64,000 bases of DNA from positions 1,585,813 to 1,649,812 of the forward strand of contig QVOM02000113.1 in NCBI GenBank assembly GCA_003586115.2, read 5' to 3'. The translations under genes and the position numbers were made by a program. The notes under the pieces are model-generated. The model worked only from the letters and a program-made list of their open reading frames with translations. It was not told the DNA's origin and searched no databases. Origin of the DNA: Salvator merianae (Eukaryota; Chordata; Lepidosauria; Squamata; Teiidae). Shown here one piece after another: positions 34,436 to 45,849 of this stretch (the stretch's first letter is position 1; each line of letters starts with the position of its first letter).

Positions 34436-36185
34436 AAAGAGCAGATCCACCAAGAACTGAAACTGAATAACTGGAAAAACACAGGGGAAAAAATAATCTT
34501 ATGATAACATCAATGCCCAGTGACTAATAGGCCTGAGAACCGACCTCTGCAATTTCCTATCACAGAAGCAGACATTCAACAATAGGTCAAGCATATGAAG
34601 AACTGGACAGCACCAGACCTGGACATGCTCCACACATACTGGGTAAAAAAACTAGCAACATTGCACGTATGCCTAGCAACTGGTTCCCACCCTGACTGGC
34701 TAACAGGCGCAACAGTACTGATCATCAAAGACCCCAGTAAGGGAACAACACCATCCAATTATCACCTAATAATCTGCCCTTGCACAACATGAAGACTCCT
34801 ACCAGGTATTACAGGAACTAAACTGAACAGACATGAATAATTGATACATGAGCACAGCTCAAAGGGAAATTGGAAACAACAGCAGAAGTCCAAAACACCA
34901 GCTTCTAATAGACAAAGTAGTCACACTGGACTTAAGGTGCAGAAAGACCAACATGAGCACAGCATGGATTGAGTACAAGTAAGCCTATGACTCAATCCCA
35001 TACTCATGAATCCTCAAATTCTTGGCACTATAAAAGGTGAATCAGACTAAAAAACTAAAAATCTTCATCAATAACTTAATGGATATCTAGAAAATGCTGG
35101 AAGACAACTCTAAGATAATCATGCAGGTTTCCATAAAAAGAGGCATACACCAAGGTAATGCATTATCTCCATTACTATTTTGCATAGGCCTCCCTGAATC
35201 CCCTCAGCCAGACCATTAAACCAAGTGGATATGAGTACAGGTTTAAGCGTGAAGTCACCATCAGCTACCTTCTGTATGATATCAAGCTATATGCCAAGGA
35301 TGAGTGAGATATCAACTCACTGATCCATCCAACAAAAATCTACAGGGAAGATATTGGGCTGCCATTTGGTCTGGCAAAATGTGGATGAATGATCATGAAA
35401 AGAGGGCAGATAATAAGAACTAAAGGAACAGAACTACCTGAAGGCCACGTAACAGATATACAAGACAGTTGCAAGTATCTGGGGATTCTAAATCACATGG
35501 AGCCCATGATGAAGAAGCAAGGAAAAACACAACCAAATACCTTCAAAAAGTAAGATAAATCTTGGAATTCCAGTTCAAGGGAAGGAACAAGATGAAAGCC
35601 ATCAATACAAATGCACTGCTACTCGTCAGGTAGCCAGCTAGCATAATAAACTGGACAAAAGAAGACAAAAGAAGCTGCTGATGTTAAAACTCAGAAACTT
35701 TTGAGAAAGCCCAGAGGACTCTACCCCAAGCGAAGCATCAACAAACTGTACATGAGCTGAAACACAGAAGGTGAGGGGGAACACGTGCTAAGGCCACTGT
35801 TCTAAATGAAGAGAGAAACATCCATGAATACAATAGTAAAATGGTTCCTATGGATAAATTGCCAAGAGAATGCCTCAGATGACTGTAAGCAAGGAGCATG
35901 ACTGAAGAGCAAGCAGTGATTGGACACTGGGATAAAAAACCCGACACTGTGGTAGTAAACAAAAGCAAGAAAGATTCAATGATAATAGATACTGACTAGA
36001 GAAATTCCAGGGAATGAAAGAAGAACTTGAGAAAATATGGAAGGTAAAAGTAAAAGTAGTTCTGATAATAACTGGAGAACTTTGGGCAGCCAACGTGTCT
36101 ATGAAAAGATTGGAGAATATGGCTATCAGAAATGCATCTATTTGTATAGGCAGAACAGCAGGTTTACATGGAATATATATATATA

Positions 36186-37530
36186 ATCAGTAGAATAAAC
36201 AGGCCATGAACCAATCAAAATTGCTAGGAATGGGAAATATTCTCGATTTGCTCAACAAGGTTTGACTTTTGTCTTTGTCAAGAATGGCCTCTACTGAACA
36301 GCAAGCTGAATCTTGGCTTAAAATGAAATATATAAAATTGAATAAATAAATATATTCATTCAACTGCTTTTCTTGCATATCTACATGATGGGGCTAAATA
36401 TGAACTAGATTTTTATTTTGAAAACAGTAGAGAATCAGAAATCTTTATACACTTGTGTGTGTGTGTGTGTGTGTGCGTGTTTGTGGTATATGTATATATA
36501 AATGATTTGGATAAGTAATCTCATATGGTTACACAGCCAGGAAATAGGCTAAGATCCTCCCACTACCTGACTTCTTTCCTTGGTATTGGGATACAGTAAC
36601 CTGCCACCAGCTAGCAAAGGAACTTTGTTTAGAGCTCATTCTTTTAGCCAGGAGTGCCATCATGTGCTCTGCATTCCTCATTCACAAACTGTGTCCTGTA
36701 GAGAACATACCAGTTCCATAAGCAATATTCACATTTTGCCGAATGCTGTTCCAGCATTCAGCACATTTTCTACATTTCACATACACCCTGAAATGCTATG
36801 ACTTCCTGTTGATCATGTGATGCCCAAACATTGGGACAACAGCATTTCTAGATAAGTATGAACATAACCTTACTCTTATTTCACACGTCTTTCTTGTCTT
36901 GAAAAAAGAAGAAAATTAAAATAATAAAAAGCTAATGAAGATGCAGGAAGGAAGAGAGGAATAAGTAGGCTTTTATGGACTCTCTCTTCCTTCTCATTCT
37001 TTCACTGGGTTGTCCCTACCCACTGACATGCAACCTTCATTCAACTGTCACTTCATGATGTCCGAAAGCTTTATTCTTCCACCCGGATCCTTGATTCAGG
37101 CTGTAAAAGCTGTAAATGACAAAAATATAGAACCTATCTGTCCAGATTCTTTCTAATTTTTGAAGAATAGTCCAGTCATTGTATAAACAGTGATAAGAGC
37201 AGTGAACTGGAAATACTAGTTTGGGGCAAAAAGCTCTTCCAGTCACCACCTAAGAGCAGGATATTTTAGGTCATTGGCTTTAAAAACAGACAATTAACTG
37301 GGATGTACCATGTAAAAATGAGGCAGAGAAAAAATCAAGTCAAAAGAAACAGAACTCCCAATAAAAAAAAATTATTTCTTTATTCAAAACACCAGAAAAG
37401 TGGCAGCAGAGCCAAAGCATAGGCAGCAGCAATGAAAGTTGGTTTGAATCAGCTTACACTAACAAGAGTTAAGGGGGAAAAAAAAAGGTTTTAGACTAAA
37501 TAGGGAGATCCTGCTAGTATTCTGAAGCAA
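36186..37530. other. No gene; (GT)n at 36453-36480
   Basis: It contains a (GT)n microsatellite of about 12 units at 36453-36480 followed by short TA words. The rest shows nothing recognisable. Confidence 0.5.
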
Positions 37531-37914
37531 GGGCATGTTTGCACTTGAGTGCTGGTAAATGTCCAGACACTCACAAGCACAGTGCATCCGGATTTTGTGG
37601 AGTGTCTGCAGACACTTCTGAAGGCTACTAGCTGTGGACAACTAAATTGTTGTCGACAGTTGTACCAGGAGCAGCTGGACTATTCTTAGTATGCACCATT
37701 CACATCTACTTCCGGTGAGAACACTGCAGGCCGCAGCATGGCTGTACAGTCACATGCCACATCTCCAGTTGCCATGGCAGCAGCTGGACATTTCCATGGC
37801 TTTTGTCATGGTGCTGGAAGCCCAATTCTGGGCTATTAGAGCCCACACAGTGCAGATAGCTACCACACTGGGTGGTCTGTTCCACCTCAGAATGGTGGAA
37901 AGTGCAACAGGCCC
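37531..37914 (+). mobile_element. Serial-hairpin MITE, copy 3
   Basis: Left 'gggcatgtttgcacttg', right 'ggaaagtgcaacaggccc', flanked by CAA and AAA. Interior: 'ttgccatggcagcagctgg' hairpin arm with partner 'ttttgtcatggtgctgg', the 'acaactaaattgttgt' hairpin near 37640, and a right subterminal 'ttccacctcagaatggtgga' remnant. Same internal order as the other copies. Confidence 0.72.
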
Positions 37915-38854
37915 AAAGTTTCAGCAATGCCAGAAAAGAAAAAGAAAAGCACAAAAAGCACAATATAACCCAATGTTTAAAGTAGTTAACCGTTTTCCCT
38001 TCCCAAAGGTGTATACGTGTGTGTCTGTGTGTATTTACCCATCCTTGGATCCAATGGGTTGCAGGGAGGAGAGAGAAAAAGCAACAAAGAAGGAAAGGCA
38101 AACAAATTGACAGTGGGAGAGGGAAGCACACAGCAGGTCCGGGAAGCAAGAGATTCCAGCATTTATAACTCTCCTCATCTGCCCTTGCTAGAAGGAAGAA
38201 ATAGTCAGGACTGGTTTCCTGGGCTTGGTGAAAAGGATGTTGGGAATCAGTAGGAGGGGCCCAGCTTCAACGGATGCCAAATGATGGATTTCTGGAATCC
38301 ACATGGATTTCTGTGCCATGGAGAATAAGAGTGGGAGGGGCCAAGGGCAGTGAATGTCACATGTTCTGGGTGACTATAGGTCAGAAACCCAGCAGATACT
38401 CGTTAACACAGACACAATGGTTAGCTATAACAGACAAAAAGGTTTCCTGATGGGCAATCAAGACATGTAAGCAAGATGCTACCTACTATTTTCTGTTAAA
38501 CATTGCAGTTTGCCAATATTTTGCAATGACAAAAATGATACCTTTTAGATATCTTTTAATATTTTTATCAGGGTGTTCCTGCTTATACACAGCACTGCAG
38601 AGGTTTATTTGTTCTGAAGGAAGCCAGACCTGTTAATACTGATATACAGACGTGCTTTCTTGTAGAGAGAAGGGAGGGGAAAGGAGCCAAAGGAAAAACC
38701 TTTCCATTTTGTACTGTTGAAATGGGATTTGAGTTTCCAAGATGGCACAGGAATCCAGGACACTGCTGGTCCATTTCCTGTACTTTCAACATGTCATATA
38801 TGCCAATGCTTTATGTTCCCATGCTGACACAAGAGGCCTAAATGTTCGCTAGAA
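37915..38854. other. No feature recognised
   Basis: Overlapping frames on the two strands (139 and 147 codons) straddle the MITE and the following DNA. They have no domain and are treated as chance. Confidence 0.45.
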
Positions 38855-39319
38855 AAACGCTTCCACACTTCATGCAAGCCCTCGTGACTGCGAGCAGCAT
38901 ATTGCTGCTCTCAATCACAATTAGCTGTGGCACACAAATTAGTGCTTCACAGCTTTACCAGAGCTGACAGTCAGCTCCTGGTAAAGTGCATTTGTACCCA
39001 TTTTTCAGTGCACGTGCATGGCTGTGCTGCATTTGGCAACTACGCCTGAATGATCACAATAACACAATTGTGCCTGTGCAATCACTCGGTTGTGCCTGTG
39101 CACGCCTGCACGCTCCACAGTGCTGCCAGTCACCGTGGCAGAGGCTTGATGCTTCCCGGCTGCTGTCATGGTAAGGTTCAAGCAAGGAGACCAGCATTTG
39201 CAACACAAATGCTAGCCACACACCATCACAAATGCTGGTCTCCTGCTCATAGTGCAGACTAGGATCACTGTGAAATGTTCATAGTCAAACATTCCATGGT
39301 GTTAAATGTGAAAATGCCC
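38855..39319 (+). mobile_element. Serial-hairpin MITE, copy 4
   Basis: Left end is degenerate ('acgcttccacacttc'); right end 'aaatgtgaaaatgccc' is good. Interior hairpins: 'cagctttaccagagctg' region, 'ccgtggcagaggcttgatgc' with 'cggctgctgtcatgg', and 'gaccagcatttgcaacac' with 'acaaatgctggtc'. The 'cagcatttgc' hairpin loop is enlarged by a short duplication ('acaaatgctagcc') relative to other copies. Confidence 0.72.
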
Positions 39320-39486
39320 AAGAATGCTTATACCTTTTGTAACAAAGTGTGGCGCATACATTCATATTTAATAAGGACATCTTGTAACTATATGCAGTTC
39401 ACATGTACCAGTCCTATTTCTAAGATAAGACTCAGAGTCTTAAGAATAATCTACCATTACACTCAGAAGAAGATGAAAAACTATAA

Positions 39487-39843
39487 GGGTCTTTTCACAC
39501 TTTCCACCTTAAAATGGGATAATTTTTGCATTCTAAGGTGGAACAGACCTGTGGGATAGACCTGTGGAATAGACACTGTCCACACTGCAGTGTTCTAATG
39601 AGTTACCTGATGTAGACTACCAGCATTCTAGGTGCAAGTGCTGGTAGCCTTACCTGATGCTCACCATGGCAGTGGCTGGGAAGTGTCTGGCCGCTGCCAT
39701 GGCAACTGGCAGGCCTGCACAGTGCACAGGCATGCACAGGCACAATGAGCTGATCGCTCAGGTGCGATTGGGTGATTGTGCAGGCACAATCAGGTCATTG
39801 CACCGGCCTGGACACCATGATAACAGGTAAGTGCAAACACACC
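39487..39843 (-). mobile_element. Serial-hairpin MITE, copy 5, inverted
   Basis: Left 'gggtcttttcacactttcc', right 'ggtaagtgcaaacacacc', flanked by TAA (39484-39486) and TTA (39844-39846). The family's terminal hairpin ('ccaccttaaaatgggataat' with 'ttctaaggtggaa') lies at the left, so the copy is reversed. Interior 'ctaccagcattctaggtgca' with 'agtgctggtagcc' and 'ccatggcagtggctgg' with 'ccgctgccatgg'. It lies directly against the 3' end of the L1-like relic. Confidence 0.78.
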
Positions 39844-39846
39844 TTA

Positions 39847-41465
39847 CTGGGAAGTGACTATTGTAGTAACTTTTTTGGCCGCCATCAGCAGGAAATCCAA
39901 CAGATGTCTGTATTTAAACCATGTTGCATTTGTATCAAAAACATGTAGCAGGGCCAGCGATTTGGTAAAAGTCATGGGAAGATTGAGGATACTGGAGACT
40001 TCCTCCTGTATCTGGGACCAAAATAAACATAGTCTGGGACACTCCCACCAAACATGGATGCATGTTCCCTTTTTATTACAGCCATGCCAACAAACCGATG
40101 ATCAATTATGTATAATTTTAGATAACAATAGTGGAGATTGGTGCCAGCGAAAAACTGTCTTGAGATGGAGTTCTCCAGTGGAGGAGGATTTAGTCCACTG
40201 GTGTGACTTAAGAGTCCATCTGTCCCAGTCAGAATCAGTTATGGGTACTTGGAGGTCCAACTGCCAAAGATTTTTTAAGCTAGCAAGGGCACCAGACAAA
40301 TTTTGAAGTAGTATTCTATAAATTCCTGCTGCACATCCTTTTGGTTGTAATTTTAGTCGATCAAAAGAGAGTTGAAAGTGTGTTCGTTGTCTGGTCAGAC
40401 ATTTCTTAAGCAACGAGAAGTTCAAGGCAGAAAATAAACTAAAGCATTTAAACCAAGTCACAGGGATATGACCTAATGAAGACTTTATCTTGTCTTTAAG
40501 TATTTTATGCGTGGGCATCGATTAAAAATCAGCAGATTATCAGATTAGCTTTAGCCAAATTTTTCCAATCTTTTTTTGATAATACGAATCTAATCGAGCA
40601 CCATTGTCTCAAAGGCATATGGGAGAAGGAAATGGCAATAATTGTGCCATTTTTGCCAAATCTTATAAGTACAGTTTAAAAGGGGGTTATTCAAAGATTT
40701 TACCTTATTAACTGAAGGAATAAAAAAAGGATTGGTTAACCCCTCAGGCCATTCTCTAAATTCATACTCGACCCACCATCGTCTAGAAGAACTCAAAGAG
40801 AGGAAAAGATGACAAATTTGAAATGCCGCAAAATAGCTAGTTAGATGGGGGTATCCCCAGCCCCCCATCTCATTGGATCTATAGTAGTATTTACGTGCTA
40901 GACAAGGTTTTTTGCCATCAAAAATAAATTTGTTTATAATATGATCCCATTTTTTTAAGTTCAACATCTGATAGGTATAAAGGGACTTTCTGAAAGAAAG
41001 AAAGAATTTTAGATAGAATAGACATTTTAACTGCCGCAATTCTGCCTAATAAATTTAGTTTCTTATATTTCCAGTTGATTAATTCCTGCTTTATTTTGTG
41101 CCATAAAGAAGTGCAATTACTCCGGAATAGCTTAGATAGATTCTTGGGAATCATAACTCCCAAGTACAGAAAATGATTTTGGACTATATTGATTCCAGTG
41201 TCTCTATGTATACTAAGTTGTGTCTCAGGTGGGATATTCCCATATAGAGCTTGAGACTGATGTAAACCCTTGTAGTTTCCGCTGCAGTACTGGGACCATC
41301 TGGACTGGATTATTGGTAAATAAAAGAAAATCATCTGCATATAAATTAAACTTAAAAGAAGATGAGCTTAATTTAAAACCTGTTACACCTGGGGATTGGC
41401 ATATCCTTTCTGCAAGGGGTTCTAACGCAAGGGCAAATAGCACTAGAGAAAGGGGACAACCCTTT
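39847..41465 (-). mobile_element. L1-like ORF2 relic, C-terminal half
   Basis: Minus strand. 41225-41443 encodes 'LFALALEPLAERI' and the RT catalytic box in 'FNLYADDFLLF' (YADD codons at about 41330-41341, intact). 40918-41340 continues with 'NFLYLGVMIP' and 'NLLGRIAAVKMSILSKIL', the L1 post-palm region. 40590-41039 has 'WGYPHLTSYFAAFQICHLF'. At about 40020-40080 lies the C-terminal 'IHVWWECPRLCLFW' motif typical of the L1 superfamily. The endonuclease and N-terminal RT are missing, and the frame breaks several times. Family: L1 or Tx1-like; not resolvable here. The 5' edge meets a TTTAATAA-type simple repeat (41461-41494). Confidence 0.88.
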
Positions 41466-43179
41466 AATAATTTAATAATAATTTAATAATAATTGAAGAG
41501 GTTTTAGAAAGAAAGAGAAGGAACGCATCTTAAATTTATCTCATAATACAATGAAAATTTCGGGCTGCGGCTCTGCTCACTTCATTAAGGTGGCTATAAA
41601 TGGCACTGCCAGTGCAGTAAACTGTCTCCTTTGCTGCCAGCTAGGTTGCCTTGATGAATGGTGGCATCCATGAACAAAGGCTTAAGGCTGTTAGTCTCGT
41701 GCTGCACAGGCACAGTCCCCCCCCCTAAGTTGCCTCACCTGGCATCCACAAAACACAGTAAAAGGACTGAAGGAGTCAGGCTGTGAGTTTATGACTTCAA
41801 AGATGTTATTCGTGCCCCAAGGAACCTTTTTCCCAGCCCAGGGGCATTACCGGGGGTTCCCAGTCTGTGCTTTATTCATTGGCTAAGCCTCTTTAAAAAT
41901 AAATAAATAAACAAAGTTTAACAACAATAATAGCAGAATCACAATAAATATTTACAACTAGCCAGTTCCAAACTATGACACCTTATGGGGGGGGGGAGGA
42001 TTGTTGCCTTCACAGCTACTGTGTTACTGATGTTACTGACATTACTTTGTACATGAGTATAGCAAAGGCATACATGCAATAGACTGACTATAGGCTGTCA
42101 AGAAACCTATGGAAGACACCTGGGAAGCCATTTTGGAAAGCCACAGTAAAAAAAGTTGTTGTGAATTTGGGCTTCGGCACCCCTCCCGTTACCTCAGGAA
42201 ACAGAAACTGCTCCCAAGCATCCAACACAAACACAAGAACAAGTAAAGCAAAAGGCCTTTTGTCTACCAATCAAAGCTAGCCATGCTAGACTGATATCAT
42301 ATTGATTAAATCTGGACAGCCACTATCAATGTAAATGTGAAAGATAACTTGGTTCTCACACTCTGGGGTAATTTTTTCAACATCTGTATTATTTTATTGA
42401 TCTGTACCATTTGCACCACTGTCCAGCCCTCTGACTCATCCTGTCAGTTTCACTTACATTTGTGAAAAACATGTTTGTGTGTTTGCCCCTAAGATCAATT
42501 CTTTAATTTTGGATTTTCCCCTACAGCCAATTGATTCCTCTATTTCTTTTTTAATTTTACATTTTACCCCTTTAACTAATCCCCATTTGCCCTTTTCCCA
42601 CTTGCTCCTCTCCTCCCCAACCCCAAAAGGATATAAACCCCCAAAACTTTGCCCACGACTTCAAGAGGTTAATTTTCTTCCTTCATCATGCTGAAATCTT
42701 CTTTCTCCACTGAACATTACTACCCTGAAGAAGCAATGTGAGCTCATCCGTCCTCACCCTCCTTCTTTCACTGAAATCACAGACTGCCAGCTGATAACTC
42801 CCTTCTTTCATTGCTGGATCACCCAATGCCTTGAATGAAATATCTTCCTCGCTCCTGTACCAAGCTGGTATTGGCCTGAGATCTGGGGCTTTTAGTTCTA
42901 TACTCCAGCTTGAGCCTTTGAACCTCTGTGCTCTCCACCACTCAGCAAAAAGCTCGGAATGTGAGGATCATGGAGCATTCCACTTTCTCTTCCCCAGCAC
43001 AGATCAGGCACGTGACCTGTTCCTCCATTGCTTTCCATTGCTTCCAACTCCTTGCCACTCAGCAAGAGTCACCCATTTATTAAGAACTACTTGTGTGCAC
43101 CCCTGGTGCTCCACTGCCTCTCGGTACCACAATCTTATCAATAGAAGACAGAATGCTCTTCTGCAAGAATTTGTAAGCA
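41466..43179. other. No gene recognised; C/T-rich segment 42530-43290
   Basis: A TTTAATAA simple stretch, an AAATAAATAAAT tract (41897-41912) and G/C runs (41716, 41988) are present. From 42530 the plus strand is pyrimidine-rich with a TATA-like 'aggatataaacccc' at 42628. A 154-codon frame (42831-43295) starts here but ends in a CCTT microsatellite translation and shows no domain. Confidence 0.4.
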
Positions 43180-43207
43180 CCTTCCTTCCTTCCTTCCTTC
43201 CTTCCTT
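43180..43207 (+). repeat. (CCTT)n microsatellite
   Basis: About six CCTT units, the reverse complement of the GGAA class seen at three other places in the window. Confidence 0.9.
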
Positions 43208-43679
43208 TTCTCAGCCTGGTGAAGACTTTATGAAGATAAACCTTCAAGGTTGTGAATCCCTTTCTGTTGCCCCCTTGAGTGTTGTTTCATTTTAGCTAGA
43301 AGAGTGCCTGTTGGAGGATTTTTAGGACCAGGTGGGATAGAGACCATCAAATCTGGGTTCTGAAGTTATGATAGAAAAAGGGGGAAGTCAGAGGTAACTT
43401 CGGAGGTATTGTTGGTCTTGGAATAGGACATGGGAACCGTTTAGAAACCGTTTAGAATCACCCTTAGAAACTTCCATTCAAGCTGCTCCACTGAAAAGCA
43501 TCGCTGTACCTTTTACAATGCTCTAGATCAATTGCTTGCAGAGTGCTTACTACAGTGTAACTAGCTAGTTCCTTCTCAGAACTCGTAAAGTGTATTCACA
43601 CGTGAAATCCTATTATCACCTTCTGTTTGCTTGCTACATTCAACCACTGATGCAACTGAATGACAGTTTAACAAGTCTG

Positions 43680-43925
43680 CACTGGTCTATGGGCTGTTTT
43701 TCTTGCTGAATAAAAGTATAATTTTGTTTTTCTTTGTGGTTTAATAAAGATTGTCAAATTTGAATTACTCCAAGCCTCCCAACTCGTTCCTTGCCCCTTA
43801 CCCTTTTTGAATCTACCGAAGCCAATTGCATTCTGAAATCTGTCTAATTCACCTTGGGTCCCTAAGAATAACTAGAATTGAGCAATTCCCCCTAAAACCA
43901 GTTTATTCCTTTTGCACTACTGTAC
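43680..43925. repeat. Dispersed repeat, copy 2 (LTR-like)
   Basis: Shares the 'aagaataactagaattgagc', 'aattccccct' and 'ccagtttattcctt' blocks with 825-890, with AATAAA signals upstream at about 43710 and 43743. Possibly the 3' end of an LTR or other retroposon beginning near the TATA-like site at 42628, but that span is only a suggestion. Confidence 0.4.
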
Positions 43926-45339
43926 TTAGTGAAACAAAGTAAAACAACTTGAACCATAAAAAGCTGATGCTTGAGACAGCATTACTGTGATCTTCATTTA
44001 AAAAGAAATAACCAAACAACAAGCAAATCTAATAGTTTGATGGAGAGGGGATTAAAGGGTACCAAGCTTATGAATGTAACACATATAGTGTATCTTCTTC
44101 TATGTCTCTTTTCTCCAGTCTTTCTCCTCCTCCAAATATACATTATAGTGGGTTTAAAGCAGTGATTGCATTGTAATATATAAACTATAGTTGCTCTTTC
44201 TTGGTTAAGAACTTTTCATTAGGATATATTTTGCAATAAAAATTAGCCATAGTGGAAAATGGGCATGGAAATCACCATTTTCTGAAAACCCAAGAACATT
44301 AAAATATGCAAGTCTATCACTGTCACTATCAGTTCCAAAGAGCTGCCTCAGGGTGGACAGTGCTTTTTATAACCCATTACACTGTATTAAACTTGTACAT
44401 CCTTATCAGGGTTCTGCAGTTTCCATAATTTGGTACTTTAGAAATAAATTATCTGAACAACCAATGTTTTATACAACTGGGCCTGTAATCAGCAAAAACA
44501 TAATACATCTATATTCTAGTTCACTATGCCACTTTAAAAATACATATTAAAATAAAAATCTGTAAGTTGTTTGGCTTCATTTTCCCCTTTCAACAGGTAA
44601 TACATCTTATATTTTCTACTTATTTTGTGAACATAGTACACCCTACCTGCCAAAGATGAATAAACATGTAGTTAAGCCACAGAATAATCTATCAAAAATG
44701 ACTTTTTTTTCTCCTGAATTAGAGAGATTGGTACATCACTATTTCATGTTCACAGGCAAGCCAACTGTGCCCTACAGTTTTCTCAAGAGTGTCATAGTCT
44801 TTCCAAATATAGCACAGTAATCATTATCCTGGAAAAATTATGAATTTGGATCCATTTCAATCACTAACTTATAAAAGCATAACCTGTGTTTCAGTATGGA
44901 TCATCTGAGGGTGGGATATAAGGGTAAAAATCAAGAGAAAAATAACAAGCAGCCATCTTGAATGAATCATTTCCCTTTACTAATAGCTACAGATGTTAAG
45001 ATGTTCAGTCAGATGGCTAGATGAAAATAAGGATGAGGCTTCCCTACTTCCTAAAGTTATATAGCAGAAGGGACTTGAGCACGTGAAAACCGTTATCCAA
45101 ACTGAAATGGGCACAGTATAGATGTGCTTAGATTTGTTTTTGCTCCTACTCTTGTTTGCATAAGGGGGAACAATGTTATTGGCAAAGAACAGACTGAGTA
45201 CTCACCTAGCAATCTCCGTGCCTTAGCCAGATAACAGATGAGAATACTGCTGTCCTAGGAAGCAAGCTTTGTGTGTTTATGTGGTTTTCTTGATATGACA
45301 TTACCGTTCAAGTCAAACACAAGGAAAGTAATATAGCAA
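43926..45339. other. No feature recognised
   Basis: AT-rich, unique-looking. Confidence 0.45.
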
Positions 45340-45700
45340 GATCTGCATGGCATGCATTATCTCAGGTAATGCAGTCGTGATCTTGGGCTGGATTGAAAGA
45401 TCAGGCTCAAGACAGGAGACAAATCTGGTAGCTTGTGCCAAGGCCCATCTGAATTATGGATGGCTCATCCTGGGTCAACTTCAGAGGCTGGAAACGAAAG
45501 TTTACCAGCCTCTGAAGTTTCTGGCAGAAGTTTTTTTCAGCTGTGTGCCCAGAAGCTGTGTGCCCAGTGAAACAGAACCTAGCTCTTTGTGGCTGGTAGA
45601 GCAGCCCAGGCTCTTGCTGGCATCTGCAAGTGAACATTGGGCCAATCAATCAATGGGGGATGCTTTGAAGACTCCTTACAAGCGAACACTCATGGAAGCA
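45340..45700 (+). repeat. Dispersed repeat family S, copy 1
   Basis: Matches 54760-55080 in inverted orientation: shared blocks include 'gatctgcatgg', 'tcttgggctggatt', 'cttgtgccaagg', 'attatggat', 'ttcagaggctgg' and 'ccagcctctgaa'. The central pair 'cttcagaggctgg' and 'ccagcctctgaag' forms a hairpin. Size and hairpin fit a MITE but no terminal inverted repeat or duplication was found. A further hairpin ('ctactgggagaccatgcctcccagtag', in two arms) lies just beyond at about 45763-45790. Confidence 0.5.
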
Positions 45701-45849
45701 GAATAAGGTGCCATTTTCATACCATACCCTAGTCCATTACTGCATTTATGCAGATGCAATATTCTACTGGGAGACCATGCCTCCCAGTAGACCGATCCAC
45801 AGTGTGGATGCTGCATTCCTTGGGACAGACACAGTCAATGATCCTAACT

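Larger units (their letters stand above)
32900..36185 (+). mobile_element. R4/Dong-like LINE relic (RT with damaged YMDD), twice interrupted
   Basis: Successive fragments in order match one LINE polyprotein. About 33110-33173 gives 'ADVNANIQTIPATSITKTKE'. 33319-33655 contains 'PITEALETAKQWLTALVTRL' and ends in 'SKVYSQLQG'. 34436-34800 contains 'KNWTAPDLDMLHTYWVKKLA' and 'VLIIKDPSKGTTPSNY'. 34900-35560 carries 'RGIHQGNALSPLLFCIGL' and 'DSCKYLGI'. The end is a Lys-Val-rich stretch near 36040. The catalytic box reads Leu-Leu-Tyr-Asp-Ile-Lys (35275-35280) where Tyr-Met-Asp-Asp is expected, a six-base loss. Numerous stops. Interrupted at 33174-33318 and 33656-34435; ends near a short TA tract at 36174-36184. 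The clade assignment (R4/Dong-like) is from remembered protein wording and is less sure than the LINE identity. Confidence 0.85.

Noticed and set aside
37706..38149. Overlapping 139- and 147-codon frames on opposite strands
   Set aside because: Both run out of a MITE into unrelated DNA and neither has a domain or splice context.
39854..40306. 150-codon plus-strand frame
   Set aside because: Antisense shadow of the L1-like ORF2 relic, whose minus-strand translation is clearly protein-like here.
42831..43295. 154-codon frame, the longest in the window
   Set aside because: No known domain; the C-terminal third is the translation of a CCTT microsatellite and composition is Ser/Leu/His-rich as expected from pyrimidine-rich DNA.
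42480..43925. A complete LTR or endogenous retrovirus
   Set aside because: A TATA-like site and AATAAA signals are present, but no primer-binding site, paired LTRs or gag/pol residues were found.
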